NCBI RefSeq assembly: GCF_900169265.1
Contig: NZ_FXYX01000005.1
Location: 62,001-126,000 of the forward strand
Length of the DNA: 64,000 nt
Source: Brevibacterium iodinum ATCC 49514
GTDB taxonomy: Bacteria; Actinomycetota; Actinomycetes; Actinomycetales; Brevibacteriaceae
Direction of reading: 5' to 3'
The notes beneath the pieces were generated by a model, which made no database searches, was not told the DNA's origin, and saw nothing but the letters and a program-made list of their open reading frames with translations. Positions within the stretch are counted from its first letter, which is position 1. Every line of letters begins with the position of its first letter. The position numbers and the translations under genes were made by a program. Shown here piece by piece: positions 1 through 8,955 of this stretch.

Positions 1-415
1 CCCCTTGGGGATGTTTGGAGGACCAGGGGGCGCCGATGATCTCGACCCCGGGAACGACGGTGAAGGGGTCGCTGCTGCGCAGGACATGCACATGCGAGGG
101 CACCCGGGAGGAGAAGGCCTGAGAGTCATAGATCGAGGCGGCGTCCAGGGGGTCGTGGTTGCCGGGAAGCAGCACGACCGGGACGGTGAACGCGTTGAGG
201 ACTTCGAAGGTGCGGGCGATGATCGCGCGGTCGAGCTGGTTGGTTTCGAATACGTCTCCGCAGACGAGGACGAACTCTGCGTTCTTCTCGGCGGCGAGCG
301 CTCCGATGCGGGCAACGGCATCGAGGCGGGCACGGTGGAACCTGGGCCGTGCCTCTTCGCTGAGGTAGTGCGCGGTCATGCCGAGCTGCCAGTCCCCCGT
401 GGCGATGAATCTCAT
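1..415 (-). CDS. DNA-repair exonuclease-type metallophosphoesterase (SbcD/YhaO-like), 5' part only
   Basis: The first 138 codons of a calcineurin-like metallophosphoesterase; the rest lies beyond the left edge. The ATG at 415 follows a strong GAGGAGGAG ribosome site. Visible metal-site motifs are GDWQLG near residue 7, CGDVFE near residue 53 and PGNHDPLD near residue 80, in family order. The first motif has Gln where classical SbcD has His (DWH); as I recall, actinobacterial YhaO-like members commonly carry Gln, so this alone need not mean loss of activity. Members normally act as Mn-dependent nucleases with an SbcC/YhaN-like ATPase, which would be expected further left. The family call is firm; the exact substrate and partner are not visible. 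Confidence 0.8.
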   Translation of the reverse strand, partial: MRFIATGDWQLGMTAHYLSEEARPRFHRARLDAVARIGALAAEKNAEFVLVCGDVFETNQLDRAIIARTFEVLNAFTVPVVLLPGNHDPLDAASIYDSQAFSSRVPSHVHVLRSSDPFTVVPGVEIIGAPWSSKHPQG

Positions 416-604
416 CTGCTCCTCCTCGATCGGTCCCATCTTACGGTCGCGGGCTCACCATATCGGCCGCCACTGACATAAGTGATGCACAGCACACTTT
501 GCATCGCAGCCAGAGGTCCCACCTGGGCGGATGCCAACGACGCACCGCGCAGACCTCGCTCGACCAACGAGTTCCGTCCCTCAGCTATACCACCACTCGT
601 CGAC

Positions 605-623
605 TTAGGTTAGGCTAATCATT
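605..623 (+). promoter_or_regulatory. DtxR/IdeR-type iron box over the promoter of the siderophore importer
   Basis: TTAGGTTAGGCTAATCATT closely matches the 19-bp DtxR/IdeR consensus (TTAGGTTAGSCTAACCTAA). It ends one base before the GTG start at 625. TAGGCT at 612-617 can serve as a -10 box with transcription starting about 7 nt later, at the start codon, giving a leaderless mRNA. Iron-loaded repressor bound here would cover the -10 element. Confidence 0.85.
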
Positions 624-624
624 T

Positions 625-1449
625 GTGAACGCGATTGCACTGACTGCCACCGGCCTCAACCTGGGCTACGACCGCACCGAGGTCGTCCATGACGTGAGCC
701 TGACGATCGTCCCCGGACGGGTCACCGCCCTGCTCGGACCCAATGGGTCGGGCAAGTCCACCGTCCTGCGCTCACTGGCCCGGCTGCACCCGATCACCTC
801 GGGCGATGTCGTCATCACCGAGGCTGACGCAGACACTCCATCATGCACTCTGACGGCCAGAGAGTTCGCCCGTTTCGTCACCCTGCTGTCCCAGTCGCGC
901 CCGCACCCGTCGGGTCTCTGCGTCCGTGAGATCGTCACCTTCGGCCGCCACCCGCACCGCAAGCGCTTCGCCGGGCTCACCGACGCCGATCGCGCTGCTG
1001 TCGATCGCGCCCTCTCCCTCACCGGCACCATGGCGATGGCCGACCGTCCGGTCGACCAACTCTCCGGCGGCGAACTCCAACGCGTCTGGCTGGCGACCTG
1101 TCTGGCCCAGGACACCGGAGTCCTCCTGCTCGACGAACCGACGAACCATCTCGACCTGCGCTACCAGGCGGAGATCCTCGACCTCATGCGCGAACTCGCC
1201 GATGACCACTCCATCGCCGTCGGCGTCGTCCTCCATGACCTCGAACATGCCGCCACCGTCGCCGATCACGTGGTCCTGCTCGAACAGGGCCGCATCCGCT
1301 CGGACGGCACCTGCGAAGACGTCTTCACCGCCGAGACGCTGAGCGAGGTCTACGGGCTGCCCATCTCGACACGGATCGATGCCGACACCGGCCTGGTCCG
1401 GGTCGAAGCCCTCCACCGACGGACTCGTCGCCCGGCCGCAGCCCTCTGA
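625..1449 (+). CDS. Siderophore ABC transporter ATP-binding protein (FecE/FepC type)
   Basis: ATPase of an iron-siderophore importer, 274 aa, cytoplasmic and docking on the permease encoded at 2582. Walker A GPNGSGKST is at residues 38-46, the signature LSGGE at 146-150, Walker B VLLLDEP at 166-172 and the switch His in VLHD at about 204, so all catalytic parts are present. The length fits the family. The GTG start at 625 has no Shine-Dalgarno sequence and sits directly behind the iron box and a -10-like element, so the transcript is probably leaderless. It is the first gene of a three-gene iron-uptake operon, although in many relatives the ATPase gene comes last. Confidence 0.93.
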   Translation: MNAIALTATGLNLGYDRTEVVHDVSLTIVPGRVTALLGPNGSGKSTVLRSLARLHPITSGDVVITEADADTPSCTLTAREFARFVTLLSQSRPHPSGLCVREIVTFGRHPHRKRFAGLTDADRAAVDRALSLTGTMAMADRPVDQLSGGELQRVWLATCLAQDTGVLLLDEPTNHLDLRYQAEILDLMRELADDHSIAVGVVLHDLEHAATVADHVVLLEQGRIRSDGTCEDVFTAETLSEVYGLPISTRIDADTGLVRVEALHRRTRRPAAAL

Positions 1450-1534
1450 GCGCACCACCGCACCTTCTGACAGTCACACCCAGAAATCGCACCACCTCAT
1501 CTCCGATCGCCGATCGGTTCACAGAAAGAACACC

Positions 1535-2578
1535 ATGACCAGAACACCTCTGTCGCGCACCTCGTTCGCCGCCTTCGCATCGGCAACGGCGGTCTGCGCA
1601 CTGGCCCTGACCGGGTGCGGCACCACCGATACCGACGCACCTGCTGATGCGAAGGGGCAGACCTCCGCATCGTGTGCGGACGACTCGAGCACCACCTCGG
1701 CGTCTCCGGTCACCGTCACCGACGACACAGGCCACGAGATCGAACTGGACAAGCCGGCGGCGAAGGTCGTCTCCCTCGAATGGCAGTACACCGAGGATCT
1801 TCTCTCCCTCTGCGTCGATCCCGCCGCCGTCGCCGATGCGAAGGGCTTCACCACCTGGGACACGGCGGAGAAGCTGCCCGACTCCACCACCGACGTCGGC
1901 ACTCGCCAGGAACCCAATGTCGAATCGATCCTGTCGGCCGATCCGGATCTCGTCATCATCGAAACGACGAACCGCAAGGACAAGATCGTCGGTCAGCTCG
2001 AGAAGCAGGGAATCCCCGTGATGGCCATGGCCGGCGCCGACGGCAAGGATCCCGTCAAGTACATGAAGGACACGTTCACCACCGTCGCCGAGGCGACCGG
2101 TCGCACCGAGCGCGCCGAAACCGTGCTCGCCGATTTCGATGCGAAGCTCGAAGAATCGAAGAAGTCCATCGCCGAGGCGGACCCGGAGACCACCGAATTC
2201 GTCTACTTCGACGGCTGGGTCAACGGTTCGAATGTGGCGCTGCGCCCCTTCGGCCAGGGTTCGCTCATCGGCGAACTCGGCGAGGAGCTGGGCCTGAAGA
2301 ACGCATGGACCGGTGAGGTCGACCCCGCGTACGGATTGGGACAGACCGATATCGAAGGCATCTCGAAGGTCGGCGACGCGAACTTCTTCTACACCGGAAC
2401 CGAGGACCCCGAGTCCGAGGACTATGTCGAGCTGCTGAAGAAGAACGACATCTGGGCGAACATTCCCGCCGTGAAGGACGACCGCACCACGGCCTTCCCC
2501 GCAGGGATCTGGACCTTCGGCGGACCCAAGTCCTCCGAGAAAGCCCTCGACGCCTACGTCGACGCTCTGACGAAGTAA
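1535..2578 (+). CDS. Siderophore-binding lipoprotein of ABC importer
   Basis: Substrate-binding protein (FepB/FhuD fold), 347 aa. The ATG at 1535 follows an AGAAAGAA purine stretch and opens a lipoprotein signal peptide with lipobox LTGC near residues 25-28. Mature residues about 55-340 carry periplasmic-binding-family features such as KVVSLEW, LSADPDLVIIE and a tryptophan-rich C-terminal half. The lipid anchor would hold it on the outer face of the membrane, passing ferric siderophore to the permease encoded 3 bp downstream. Longer in-frame reading upstream to 1379 is possible but would bury the signal peptide, so it was rejected. Confidence 0.9.
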   Translation: MTRTPLSRTSFAAFASATAVCALALTGCGTTDTDAPADAKGQTSASCADDSSTTSASPVTVTDDTGHEIELDKPAAKVVSLEWQYTEDLLSLCVDPAAVADAKGFTTWDTAEKLPDSTTDVGTRQEPNVESILSADPDLVIIETTNRKDKIVGQLEKQGIPVMAMAGADGKDPVKYMKDTFTTVAEATGRTERAETVLADFDAKLEESKKSIAEADPETTEFVYFDGWVNGSNVALRPFGQGSLIGELGEELGLKNAWTGEVDPAYGLGQTDIEGISKVGDANFFYTGTEDPESEDYVELLKKNDIWANIPAVKDDRTTAFPAGIWTFGGPKSSEKALDAYVDALTK

Positions 2579-2581
2579 TCC

Positions 2582-4717
2582 GTGGCCTCTCCCCTGACCC
2601 GCCAGATGACGCCCAGCCCGACGACAGCGACACCGGAACCGACCGTGGTTCCGGTGCGCGGTCGCGGTGTCGTCGGTGCTCTCTCGACCGCCGCCGCCCT
2701 GCTCGGGCTCGTCGCCATCCTCGTCATCGCCTCCGCCTGGCACATCACACAGGGGACCTCGGGCATCGGCATCAGAGAGCTGTTCAGTGCCGTGACCGGC
2801 ACACTCTCCCCCGCCGAGGATGGCCCCAGTGCCCGTGACATCCTGCTGGGGTCCCGGCTGCCGCGCGTGGGGGCAGGGATCCTCGTCGGCATCGCCTTGG
2901 GCGTTGCCGGTGCCCTGTTCCAGTCGCTCGCGCGTAACCCCTTGGCGTCGCCGGACACCCTGGCGGTCACCGGTGGGGCATACTTCGCCGTCACCGTGGT
3001 CACGGCCTTCGGCATTGCGATTCCGATCTGGGCCTCGGGCGGGGTCGCCTTCCTCGGCGGTCTGCTCGCCGCGGCCCTGGTCCTGGGTCTGGCTGGAGGC
3101 GCCGGCGCGTCGACGACTCGGCTCGTACTGGCGGGCACGGCAACGGCGATGGCACTGCAGGCGGGGACCTCGACTCTGCTCATCCTCTTCGCCGAAGAGA
3201 CGACGAGTCTCTTCTCCTGGGGTTCGGGCACTCTCAATCAGCTCGACGGCACCGCCGCGCTGCGCAGCATTCCGGTCATCGCTGTCATCGCCGCCGGTGC
3301 GATCCTGCTGTCGAGGCGTCTGGATCTGCTCGGCCTCGGCGACGATGCCGCCTCCGTGCTCGGCGTCCCGATTCGGTCGACTCGGACTCTCGGCATCCTC
3401 CTCGCCGTTATGCTCACCGCCACTGCGGTGACCCTGGCCGGTCCGATCGGCTTCGTCGGTCTCTGCGCTCCGGTCATCGCCAGGCTGCTGGCCCGCATCG
3501 TACCGGGCCTCGGGCGTCATGCCGTGCTCTTTCCGTCCGCCGGGCTCATCGGCGCGATCATCGTCATCGTCGCCGACGCGCTGCTGCGCGCCATCGTCGG
3601 CGCCACCGAGGCGATCACCCTGCCCTCGGGAGTCACGACGACCGTGCTCGGGGCGATCGTCCTCGTTCTGCTGGCGCGGTCGATGCGCACGGCATCACCG
3701 GCGACGACCACCTCGGCGGCGAATTCGACGGTGATCGGTCCCCGCCGGGCCGGTCTCGTCATCGCTGCCGGCGTCCTGGTCCTCATCGCCGTCGCCGTTC
3801 TCGGTCTGCTCACCGGGGAGCGGTTCTACCTCCTCGGCGATGCGCTGCTGTGGCTGCAGGACCGGGCGGCGTCCGTCATCGACTTCGCCTTCGATTCGCG
3901 TGCGCCCCGAGTCGCCGCGGCTCTGGCAGCCGGTGCAGCGCTCGGACTCTCCGGCACCCTCGTCCAAGCCAGCGCGCGCAACCCTCTGGCCGAGCCTGGA
4001 CTGCTCGGCATCACCGGCGGGGCCGGTCTTGGTGCCGTCATCGTCGTCACCCTCATTCCCGGCGCCGGGGTCGGCCTCGTCTCTGCGGTCGGGATCGTCG
4101 GTGCGCTTCTCGCCTTCGCCATCGTCTACGGACTCTCGTGGCGGGGCGGGATGAACACGGACCGCCTCGTCCTCATCGGCATCGGCCTGTGGTTCGGCTT
4201 CACGGCCCTGACCACGCTGTTCCTCGTCCGCGCAAATCCCTGGGACACTCCGGCCCTGTTCACCTGGCTCTCCGGTTCGACGTACGGACGGACCTGGGCC
4301 GATATCGCGCCGGTGGCGCTCGCTCTGCTCGTCGCCGTGCCGCTGGCGTTCGTGTGGACGCGCGAACTCGATCTGCTCGCGCTCGACGATGACACCCCGC
4401 GGCTGGTCGGGGTTCCGCGGGAACCGGTACGCCTCGCCGTGCTCATCACGGCGGCCATCCTCGCGGCGGTGAGTGTGTCGGCCGTCGGTGTCGTCGGATT
4501 CATCGGTCTCGTCGCTCCGCATGCTGCACGGGCCCTGGTCGGCGCCCGTCATGCCCGGGTCGTGCCCACAGCAATGCTTCTCGGGTCCGTCGGCCTCGTC
4601 GTCGCCGACGCCCTGGGGCGCACGGTCATCGCGCCGGCGCAGATCCCGGCCGGACTCATCGTCGCCCTCATCGGCGCCCCGTACTTCGTCTACCTGCTGG
4701 CGCGGACCCGCGCGTGA
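2582..4717 (+). CDS. Siderophore ABC permease, fused two-domain FecCD protein
   Basis: 711-residue protein made of two complete FecCD-type permease domains in tandem (about residues 30-365 and 385-705), like FhuB. Most importers of this class use two separate subunits, so this one chain would form the whole channel. Each half contains the family pattern R-PR-AA-L-G--LG-SG-L-Q---RNPLA (RLPRVGAGI...ARNPLASPD; RAPRVAAAL...ARNPLAEPG) and a C-terminal GFIGL/GFVGL--P loop that contacts the ATPase. The GTG at 2582 is 3 bp after the previous stop, implying coupled translation; ATG at 2606 is an alternative. Confidence 0.92.
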   Translation: MASPLTRQMTPSPTTATPEPTVVPVRGRGVVGALSTAAALLGLVAILVIASAWHITQGTSGIGIRELFSAVTGTLSPAEDGPSARDILLGSRLPRVGAGILVGIALGVAGALFQSLARNPLASPDTLAVTGGAYFAVTVVTAFGIAIPIWASGGVAFLGGLLAAALVLGLAGGAGASTTRLVLAGTATAMALQAGTSTLLILFAEETTSLFSWGSGTLNQLDGTAALRSIPVIAVIAAGAILLSRRLDLLGLGDDAASVLGVPIRSTRTLGILLAVMLTATAVTLAGPIGFVGLCAPVIARLLARIVPGLGRHAVLFPSAGLIGAIIVIVADALLRAIVGATEAITLPSGVTTTVLGAIVLVLLARSMRTASPATTTSAANSTVIGPRRAGLVIAAGVLVLIAVAVLGLLTGERFYLLGDALLWLQDRAASVIDFAFDSRAPRVAAALAAGAALGLSGTLVQASARNPLAEPGLLGITGGAGLGAVIVVTLIPGAGVGLVSAVGIVGALLAFAIVYGLSWRGGMNTDRLVLIGIGLWFGFTALTTLFLVRANPWDTPALFTWLSGSTYGRTWADIAPVALALLVAVPLAFVWTRELDLLALDDDTPRLVGVPREPVRLAVLITAAILAAVSVSAVGVVGFIGLVAPHAARALVGARHARVVPTAMLLGSVGLVVADALGRTVIAPAQIPAGLIVALIGAPYFVYLLARTRA

Positions 4718-4720
4718 GGA

Positions 4721-5632
4721 TCAGTCCTCGTTCGACCAGTTCGCCGCGTTTTCGCGGATGAAGTCGCGCAGATGCTCGACCACACGGCCGGGCCTGCGGA
4801 CGGCTGAGCACAGGGCGATCTCACGAGCATGAGCGGGACCGTCCAGAGCCACCTCGGTGATTCCCTCGACCGGGCGCACCGCAGGTGGGATCAGTGCCAC
4901 TCCCATTCCGCGGCCGACGAATTCGCGGATCGTCGAGAATTCGGTGACTTCGATCTTCACCTGCGAGTCGAAGCCGCTGTCCCGGCACCACTGATCCGTC
5001 AGCTCCCGGAGGTTGTAGGTCGCAGGAGTGGAGATGAACTCCTCGTCGGCGAGCCGGTCCAGGCTGATGCTGCGTGCTCCCGCCAGCGGGTGCGTATCGG
5101 GCAGGGCGGCGATGATCGTCTGCCGCGCGAGCACCTCATGGTTGACCTCGGGTGGAGGCGGAATGATGATCGCCAGATCGAGGGTGCCCGCCTGCAGGTC
5201 AGCGACGAGTTCGGCGCCGTGAGCCTGTTTGAGGTCGAGGCGGATGCCCGGATGTTCGCGGTTGAAGACCGCGAGCAGATCGGGCACCTCACCGGCACCC
5301 ATCGTCAGGGGAAACCCGAACCTGATCCTGCCGTGTTCGGGATCGGCCGCCTCGGCGAGATCGACCAATGCCGCATCGATCTCCCTCAGCGGGGCACGCA
5401 CCGCGCCCACGAGATCGATGGCCGCCGTCGTCAGACCGATGGCGCGACCGCGCGGGACGGTCAATGCCATGCCGAGGTGGCGCTCGAGTGCGTGGATCCG
5501 TCGACTCATCGTGGACTGGGGTATGCCGAGGGCGGCCGCCGCCTCGGTCAGGTGACCGTCCTGATCAGCCAGTTCGACGAGTTCCCGCAGCGCCGTCAGC
5601 GGCGCCGTCCGAGCATCGGATGATCGTTCCAT
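4721..5632 (-). CDS. LysR-family transcriptional regulator
   Basis: 303-aa LysR-type regulator with a winged helix-turn-helix at about residues 10-65 (LTEAAAALGIPQSTMSRRIHAL) and a substrate-binding domain at about 90-295. I chose the ATG at 5632 over one 15 bp upstream, because TATGAT at 5639-5644 on the minus strand lies 6 nt before it, a standard leaderless arrangement. The gene is divergent from malate:quinone oxidoreductase with about 64 bp between the starts, so it may regulate mqo and itself, but the ligand is unknown. Its 3' end almost abuts the convergent siderophore permease (3 bp gap). Confidence 0.9.
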   Translation of the reverse strand: MERSSDARTAPLTALRELVELADQDGHLTEAAAALGIPQSTMSRRIHALERHLGMALTVPRGRAIGLTTAAIDLVGAVRAPLREIDAALVDLAEAADPEHGRIRFGFPLTMGAGEVPDLLAVFNREHPGIRLDLKQAHGAELVADLQAGTLDLAIIIPPPPEVNHEVLARQTIIAALPDTHPLAGARSISLDRLADEEFISTPATYNLRELTDQWCRDSGFDSQVKIEVTEFSTIREFVGRGMGVALIPPAVRPVEGITEVALDGPAHAREIALCSAVRRPGRVVEHLRDFIRENAANWSNED

Positions 5633-5634
5633 AT

Positions 5635-5653
5635 TCGGATCATACATATCCGA
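5635..5653. promoter_or_regulatory. Candidate LysR operator dyad between regulator and mqo
   Basis: TCGGAT at 5635-5640 and ATCCGA at 5648-5653 form a 6-bp dyad with a 7-bp spacer, overlapping the -10 box of the regulator. Short interrupted dyads in a divergent promoter are typical LysR autoregulatory sites. Binding is inferred. Confidence 0.5.
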
Positions 5654-5696
5654 TCACTCATTGGACGGATGATTCGCGTAGGCGCATGGTGAGAAC

Positions 5697-7178
5697 ATGA
5701 CCGCTAACCCCACGCACACCAATCAGCTTCCGGATGCCGACGTCGTCCTCATCGGCGCAGGCATCATGTCCGCAACGCTGAGCTCGATGCTGACCCTGCT
5801 CGATCCCGATCTGCGGATCCTCGTCCTGGAGAAGGCCACGGACTCAGCCGGAGAGAGCAGCGAGGCGTGGAACAATGCTGGCACCGGACATTCGGGGTAT
5901 TGCGAACTCAACTACATGCCCGATCCCGCGGACGGATCGAAGCCGCGACACATTGCCGAGCAGTTCCACCTCACCCGGCAATGGTGGGCACATCTCGTTC
6001 GGCAGGGCGTGCTCGATCCGACGGATTTCATTCACACGACTCCGCATATGAACCTTGTGTTCGGTCGTGACGATGTCGCTTATCTGCGCCGCCGTGTCGA
6101 CACTCTGCGCGCCGATCCCCTGTTCGCGGAGATGGAGCACACAGAGGATCCGGACACCATTGCCCAGTGGGCGCCGCTGACGATGGAGGGTCGGGTCGAC
6201 GACGGCGAACCGATCGCCGCTGCCCGACACCTCGGCGGCACCGACGTCGATTTCGGTGCCCTGACTCGAGCTCTGCTCACGGTCGGTTCCACCGAGGTGC
6301 TCACCGGTCACGGGGTGACCGGGATCGAGCGGGAGGCAAACGGATGGTCGATCACGGGTTCGTCGTCGATGGGACCGTTTTCCGTTCGAGCAGGCACCGT
6401 CTTCGTCGGGGCGGGCGGCTTCGCGCTCAGACTCCTGCAGAAAGCGAAGGTACCCGAAATCCGCGGGTATGCGGTCCTGCCTGTCGGTGCCGCCTTCTAT
6501 CGGTGTGCGGCTCCCTCGGTCGTCGCCCGGCATGAGGGCAAGGTCTACGGTCAGGCCGACGTGGGCGCTCCGCCGATGTCGGTGCCGCATCTGGACCGGC
6601 GCGTCGTCGACGGCGAGGAGCATCTGATGTTCGGTCCGTATGCGACATTCAGCACGAAGCTGCTCAAGCACGGTCGGCTCTCGGATTTCTTCACGACTGT
6701 TCGACCCGACAATCTCCATGTCATTGCCGCCACTGGCCTGCAGAACCTCGACCTCGTGTCATTCCTCGTCAGGGAACTCGCGGCCAGCCCGACACGGAAG
6801 TTCGCTCAGCTGCAGCGCTTCTTCCCACGGGCCCGACGCAACGAGTGGACGCTGCTGCCCGCCGGGCAGAGAGCGCAGCTGGTCAAACCGGACCCGAACA
6901 AGATCGGCGTCCTGCAACAAGGCACCGAGCTCATCGTCTCCGCCGACGGATCGATCGCGGGTCTCATCGGAGCCTCCCCCGGAGCGTCGACAGCGGTGCC
7001 GATCATGTTCGATCTGCTCGAGCGGGCCTTCCCCGCCCAGTGGCACGGCGGCTGGAAGTCACAGATCGCCGAGGCGGTCCCCGACCTCGATCGCACCGAC
7101 TGGACCACCGAGGATGTCGCCCGATCTCATACCGATACAGACGCGGCCCTCGGACTTTCTCCTTTCAGCTCCGAGTAG
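5697..7178 (+). CDS. mqo: Malate:quinone oxidoreductase
   Basis: FAD-dependent peripheral membrane enzyme oxidising L-malate to oxaloacetate with electrons passing to quinone, linking the TCA cycle to respiration. 493 aa, the usual length. The N-terminal dinucleotide-binding motif VVLIGAGIMSATL is at about residues 16-28. The family signature NNAGTGHSGYCELNY is at about 59-73, followed by Mqo-type blocks such as RQWWAHLVRQG and HMNLVFG. The ATG at 5697 has GTGAG seven bases upstream. The divergent LysR gene is the obvious candidate regulator. Confidence 0.95.
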   Translation: MTANPTHTNQLPDADVVLIGAGIMSATLSSMLTLLDPDLRILVLEKATDSAGESSEAWNNAGTGHSGYCELNYMPDPADGSKPRHIAEQFHLTRQWWAHLVRQGVLDPTDFIHTTPHMNLVFGRDDVAYLRRRVDTLRADPLFAEMEHTEDPDTIAQWAPLTMEGRVDDGEPIAAARHLGGTDVDFGALTRALLTVGSTEVLTGHGVTGIEREANGWSITGSSSMGPFSVRAGTVFVGAGGFALRLLQKAKVPEIRGYAVLPVGAAFYRCAAPSVVARHEGKVYGQADVGAPPMSVPHLDRRVVDGEEHLMFGPYATFSTKLLKHGRLSDFFTTVRPDNLHVIAATGLQNLDLVSFLVRELAASPTRKFAQLQRFFPRARRNEWTLLPAGQRAQLVKPDPNKIGVLQQGTELIVSADGSIAGLIGASPGASTAVPIMFDLLERAFPAQWHGGWKSQIAEAVPDLDRTDWTTEDVARSHTDTDAALGLSPFSSE

Positions 7179-7205
7179 CCCGCGCGTATCTCCGCTGTGC
7201 GGGCT
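7177..7205 (+). terminator. Hairpin at the mqo stop codon
   Basis: AGCCCGC (7177-7183) pairs with GCGGGCT (7199-7205); the stem can extend by a G-T and a C-G pair around an 11-nt loop. It overlaps the mqo TAG stop. There is no T-run, so this is a possible rather than clear intrinsic terminator. The rest of the gap to 7390 holds a possible -10 (TACTGT at 7371-7376) for the peptide operon and nothing else I recognise. Confidence 0.45.
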
Positions 7206-7390
7206 CGGCCGGCGAACGATGGGTCTGACGACTGCCGACAGAAGTCGCAGATCAGAAGTCTCATCTCGCCGGTCGAGACGTTGGCGGAAAGACACAGTGG
7301 AAATCCGCGAGCTTTGTGGCAGGTTGAATTGCATGGCAGGCGTTTCGCCCTTAATGTGACTCACAACACTTACTGTTAGGGAGATCACAC

Positions 7391-8953
7391 ATGAGGCGCC
7401 TGTCCCGCAATCTCGTCGCAATCTGCTCCACCCTCGCACTGACCGCTGGGCTCGCTGCCTGCGGCGGCGGCTCCGACGAAGCCGGCGGTGCCGGCGACAC
7501 GATCGTGGCCGAGACCGCCTTCAACCTCAAGACGATCGACCCCCATCGACAATTCGAGTTCACCGGGTCGACGATCGACAACGCCATCTATCAGACGGCT
7601 CTCGAGTTCGAGGACGGTGACCTCACCAAGCCGACCGACGGACTCTGCTCGTACGAGATGTCCGAGGACGACAAGGAGATGACGCTGACCCTCAAGGACG
7701 AGGACGCGAAATTCTCCAACGGCGATCCCGTCACCGCCGACGACATCGTCTTCTCCTTCGAACGTCTTCAGGGCATCAAAGGCAACCCCTCCTTCTTCCT
7801 CGACGGAGTCAAGGTGAAGAAGGTCGACGACAAGACGGTCACGCTCACCAGCGCAGAACCCAACCCCGCACTGCCCTACATCCTCCCCAACTCCTCGATC
7901 GGCATCGTCAATTCGAAGGTCGTCAAGGAGAACGAGGGAACCACGGACGAGAACGACGGTGCCGAACAGTTCCTCAATGAGAACTCCCAGGGCTCGGGAC
8001 CGTACAAGGTGGAGAAGTACGACGCCGACAGCCAGGTCGTGCTGACCGCGAACGAGCACTACAACGGTCCCGAACCGAAGTACAAGCGAGTGGTGCTGCG
8101 CAATGTCTCCGCCGAGACGCAGCTGACCGATATCCAGTCGGGTCAGGCGCAGGTCGCCTTCGACCTCAACGCCGATCAGGCGAAGCAGATCGATGAGTCG
8201 ATGGGCAAGATCTCCAGCCTGCCCTCGACTCGCAGCCTCTACATCTTCAACAACACGGATGAGAAGATCGGCGGCCCAGCAGCAGACCCGGACTTCCGCA
8301 AGGCCGTCATGGCGGCGATCGACTACGACAAGCTCACCGACCTCGCCGGTAAGGGATCGCAGCGGATGGCCAGCCTCGTACCGAACGAGTTCGTCGGTGC
8401 CGTCCCGAAGGACCAAGCACCCGAACGCGACCTCGCAAAGGCGAAGAAGCTGCTGAAGAAGGCCGGCTACGACGGTGAGAAGGTTCCCTTCCACTACTCG
8501 AGTGACCAGGCCGTCAACGGAGTCGACCTCGCGCAGCTCGCCGAGACCCTGCAGGCACAGCTGAAGGAGGCCGATATCAACCTCGACCTCAAGCCGGCCC
8601 CGAGCTCGACTCAGCTCGACGGCTTCCGCTCGGCCAAACAGCCGATGGGCATCGGAACCTGGGGCGCGGACTTCCCCGATCCGACGAACTACAACGTCTT
8701 CATTCCCGGCGGCGACGTCGCCGATCGCGTGAACTGGAAGGACGACCCGAAGCTGAAGAAACTTGCGGACGAAGCGGCCGAGGCGAAGGGCGATGCCCGC
8801 GACGCCGCCTACGCGAAGCTGTTTAAGGCGACCACCGACACCGCGGTGTGGATCCCGCTCGTCCAGCCGGTCAGCACCATCGCCGTCGGTTCGGGCATCA
8901 CGAAATTCGTGTCCAACGCCGACGTCTCGTTCGACTTCGCAAAGGCAGAGTGA
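7391..8953 (+). CDS. Peptide ABC transporter substrate-binding lipoprotein (DppA/OppA family)
   Basis: 520-aa extracellular solute-binding protein of family 5. The signal peptide ends in lipobox LAAC near residues 20-23, giving a lipid-anchored receptor for peptides. Family features follow: a TIDPHRQFEF-type N-terminal segment, LKDEDAKFSNGDPVTADDIVFSFERL (about residues 100-125) and a GTWGADFPDP block near 420. The ATG at 7391 is preceded by AGGGAG. First gene of a tightly packed operon running to 15220, so its ligand probably suits the isoaspartyl dipeptidase encoded downstream. Confidence 0.93.
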   Translation: MRRLSRNLVAICSTLALTAGLAACGGGSDEAGGAGDTIVAETAFNLKTIDPHRQFEFTGSTIDNAIYQTALEFEDGDLTKPTDGLCSYEMSEDDKEMTLTLKDEDAKFSNGDPVTADDIVFSFERLQGIKGNPSFFLDGVKVKKVDDKTVTLTSAEPNPALPYILPNSSIGIVNSKVVKENEGTTDENDGAEQFLNENSQGSGPYKVEKYDADSQVVLTANEHYNGPEPKYKRVVLRNVSAETQLTDIQSGQAQVAFDLNADQAKQIDESMGKISSLPSTRSLYIFNNTDEKIGGPAADPDFRKAVMAAIDYDKLTDLAGKGSQRMASLVPNEFVGAVPKDQAPERDLAKAKKLLKKAGYDGEKVPFHYSSDQAVNGVDLAQLAETLQAQLKEADINLDLKPAPSSTQLDGFRSAKQPMGIGTWGADFPDPTNYNVFIPGGDVADRVNWKDDPKLKKLADEAAEAKGDARDAAYAKLFKATTDTAVWIPLVQPVSTIAVGSGITKFVSNADVSFDFAKAE

Positions 8954-8955
8954 GG

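Noticed and set aside
1325..3520. 731-codon open frame antisense to the siderophore operon
   Set aside because: Composition is Asp/Gly/Arg-rich with no domain, and the opposite strand carries three clear transporter genes. It is a high-GC shadow frame.
7180..7218. Similarity of the post-mqo sequence to the 3' end of the AraC gene at 15282-15313
   Set aside because: About 20 of 22 bases match and can be read as an AraC-like tail, but nothing upstream continues the similarity, so chance or a tiny relic cannot be separated.
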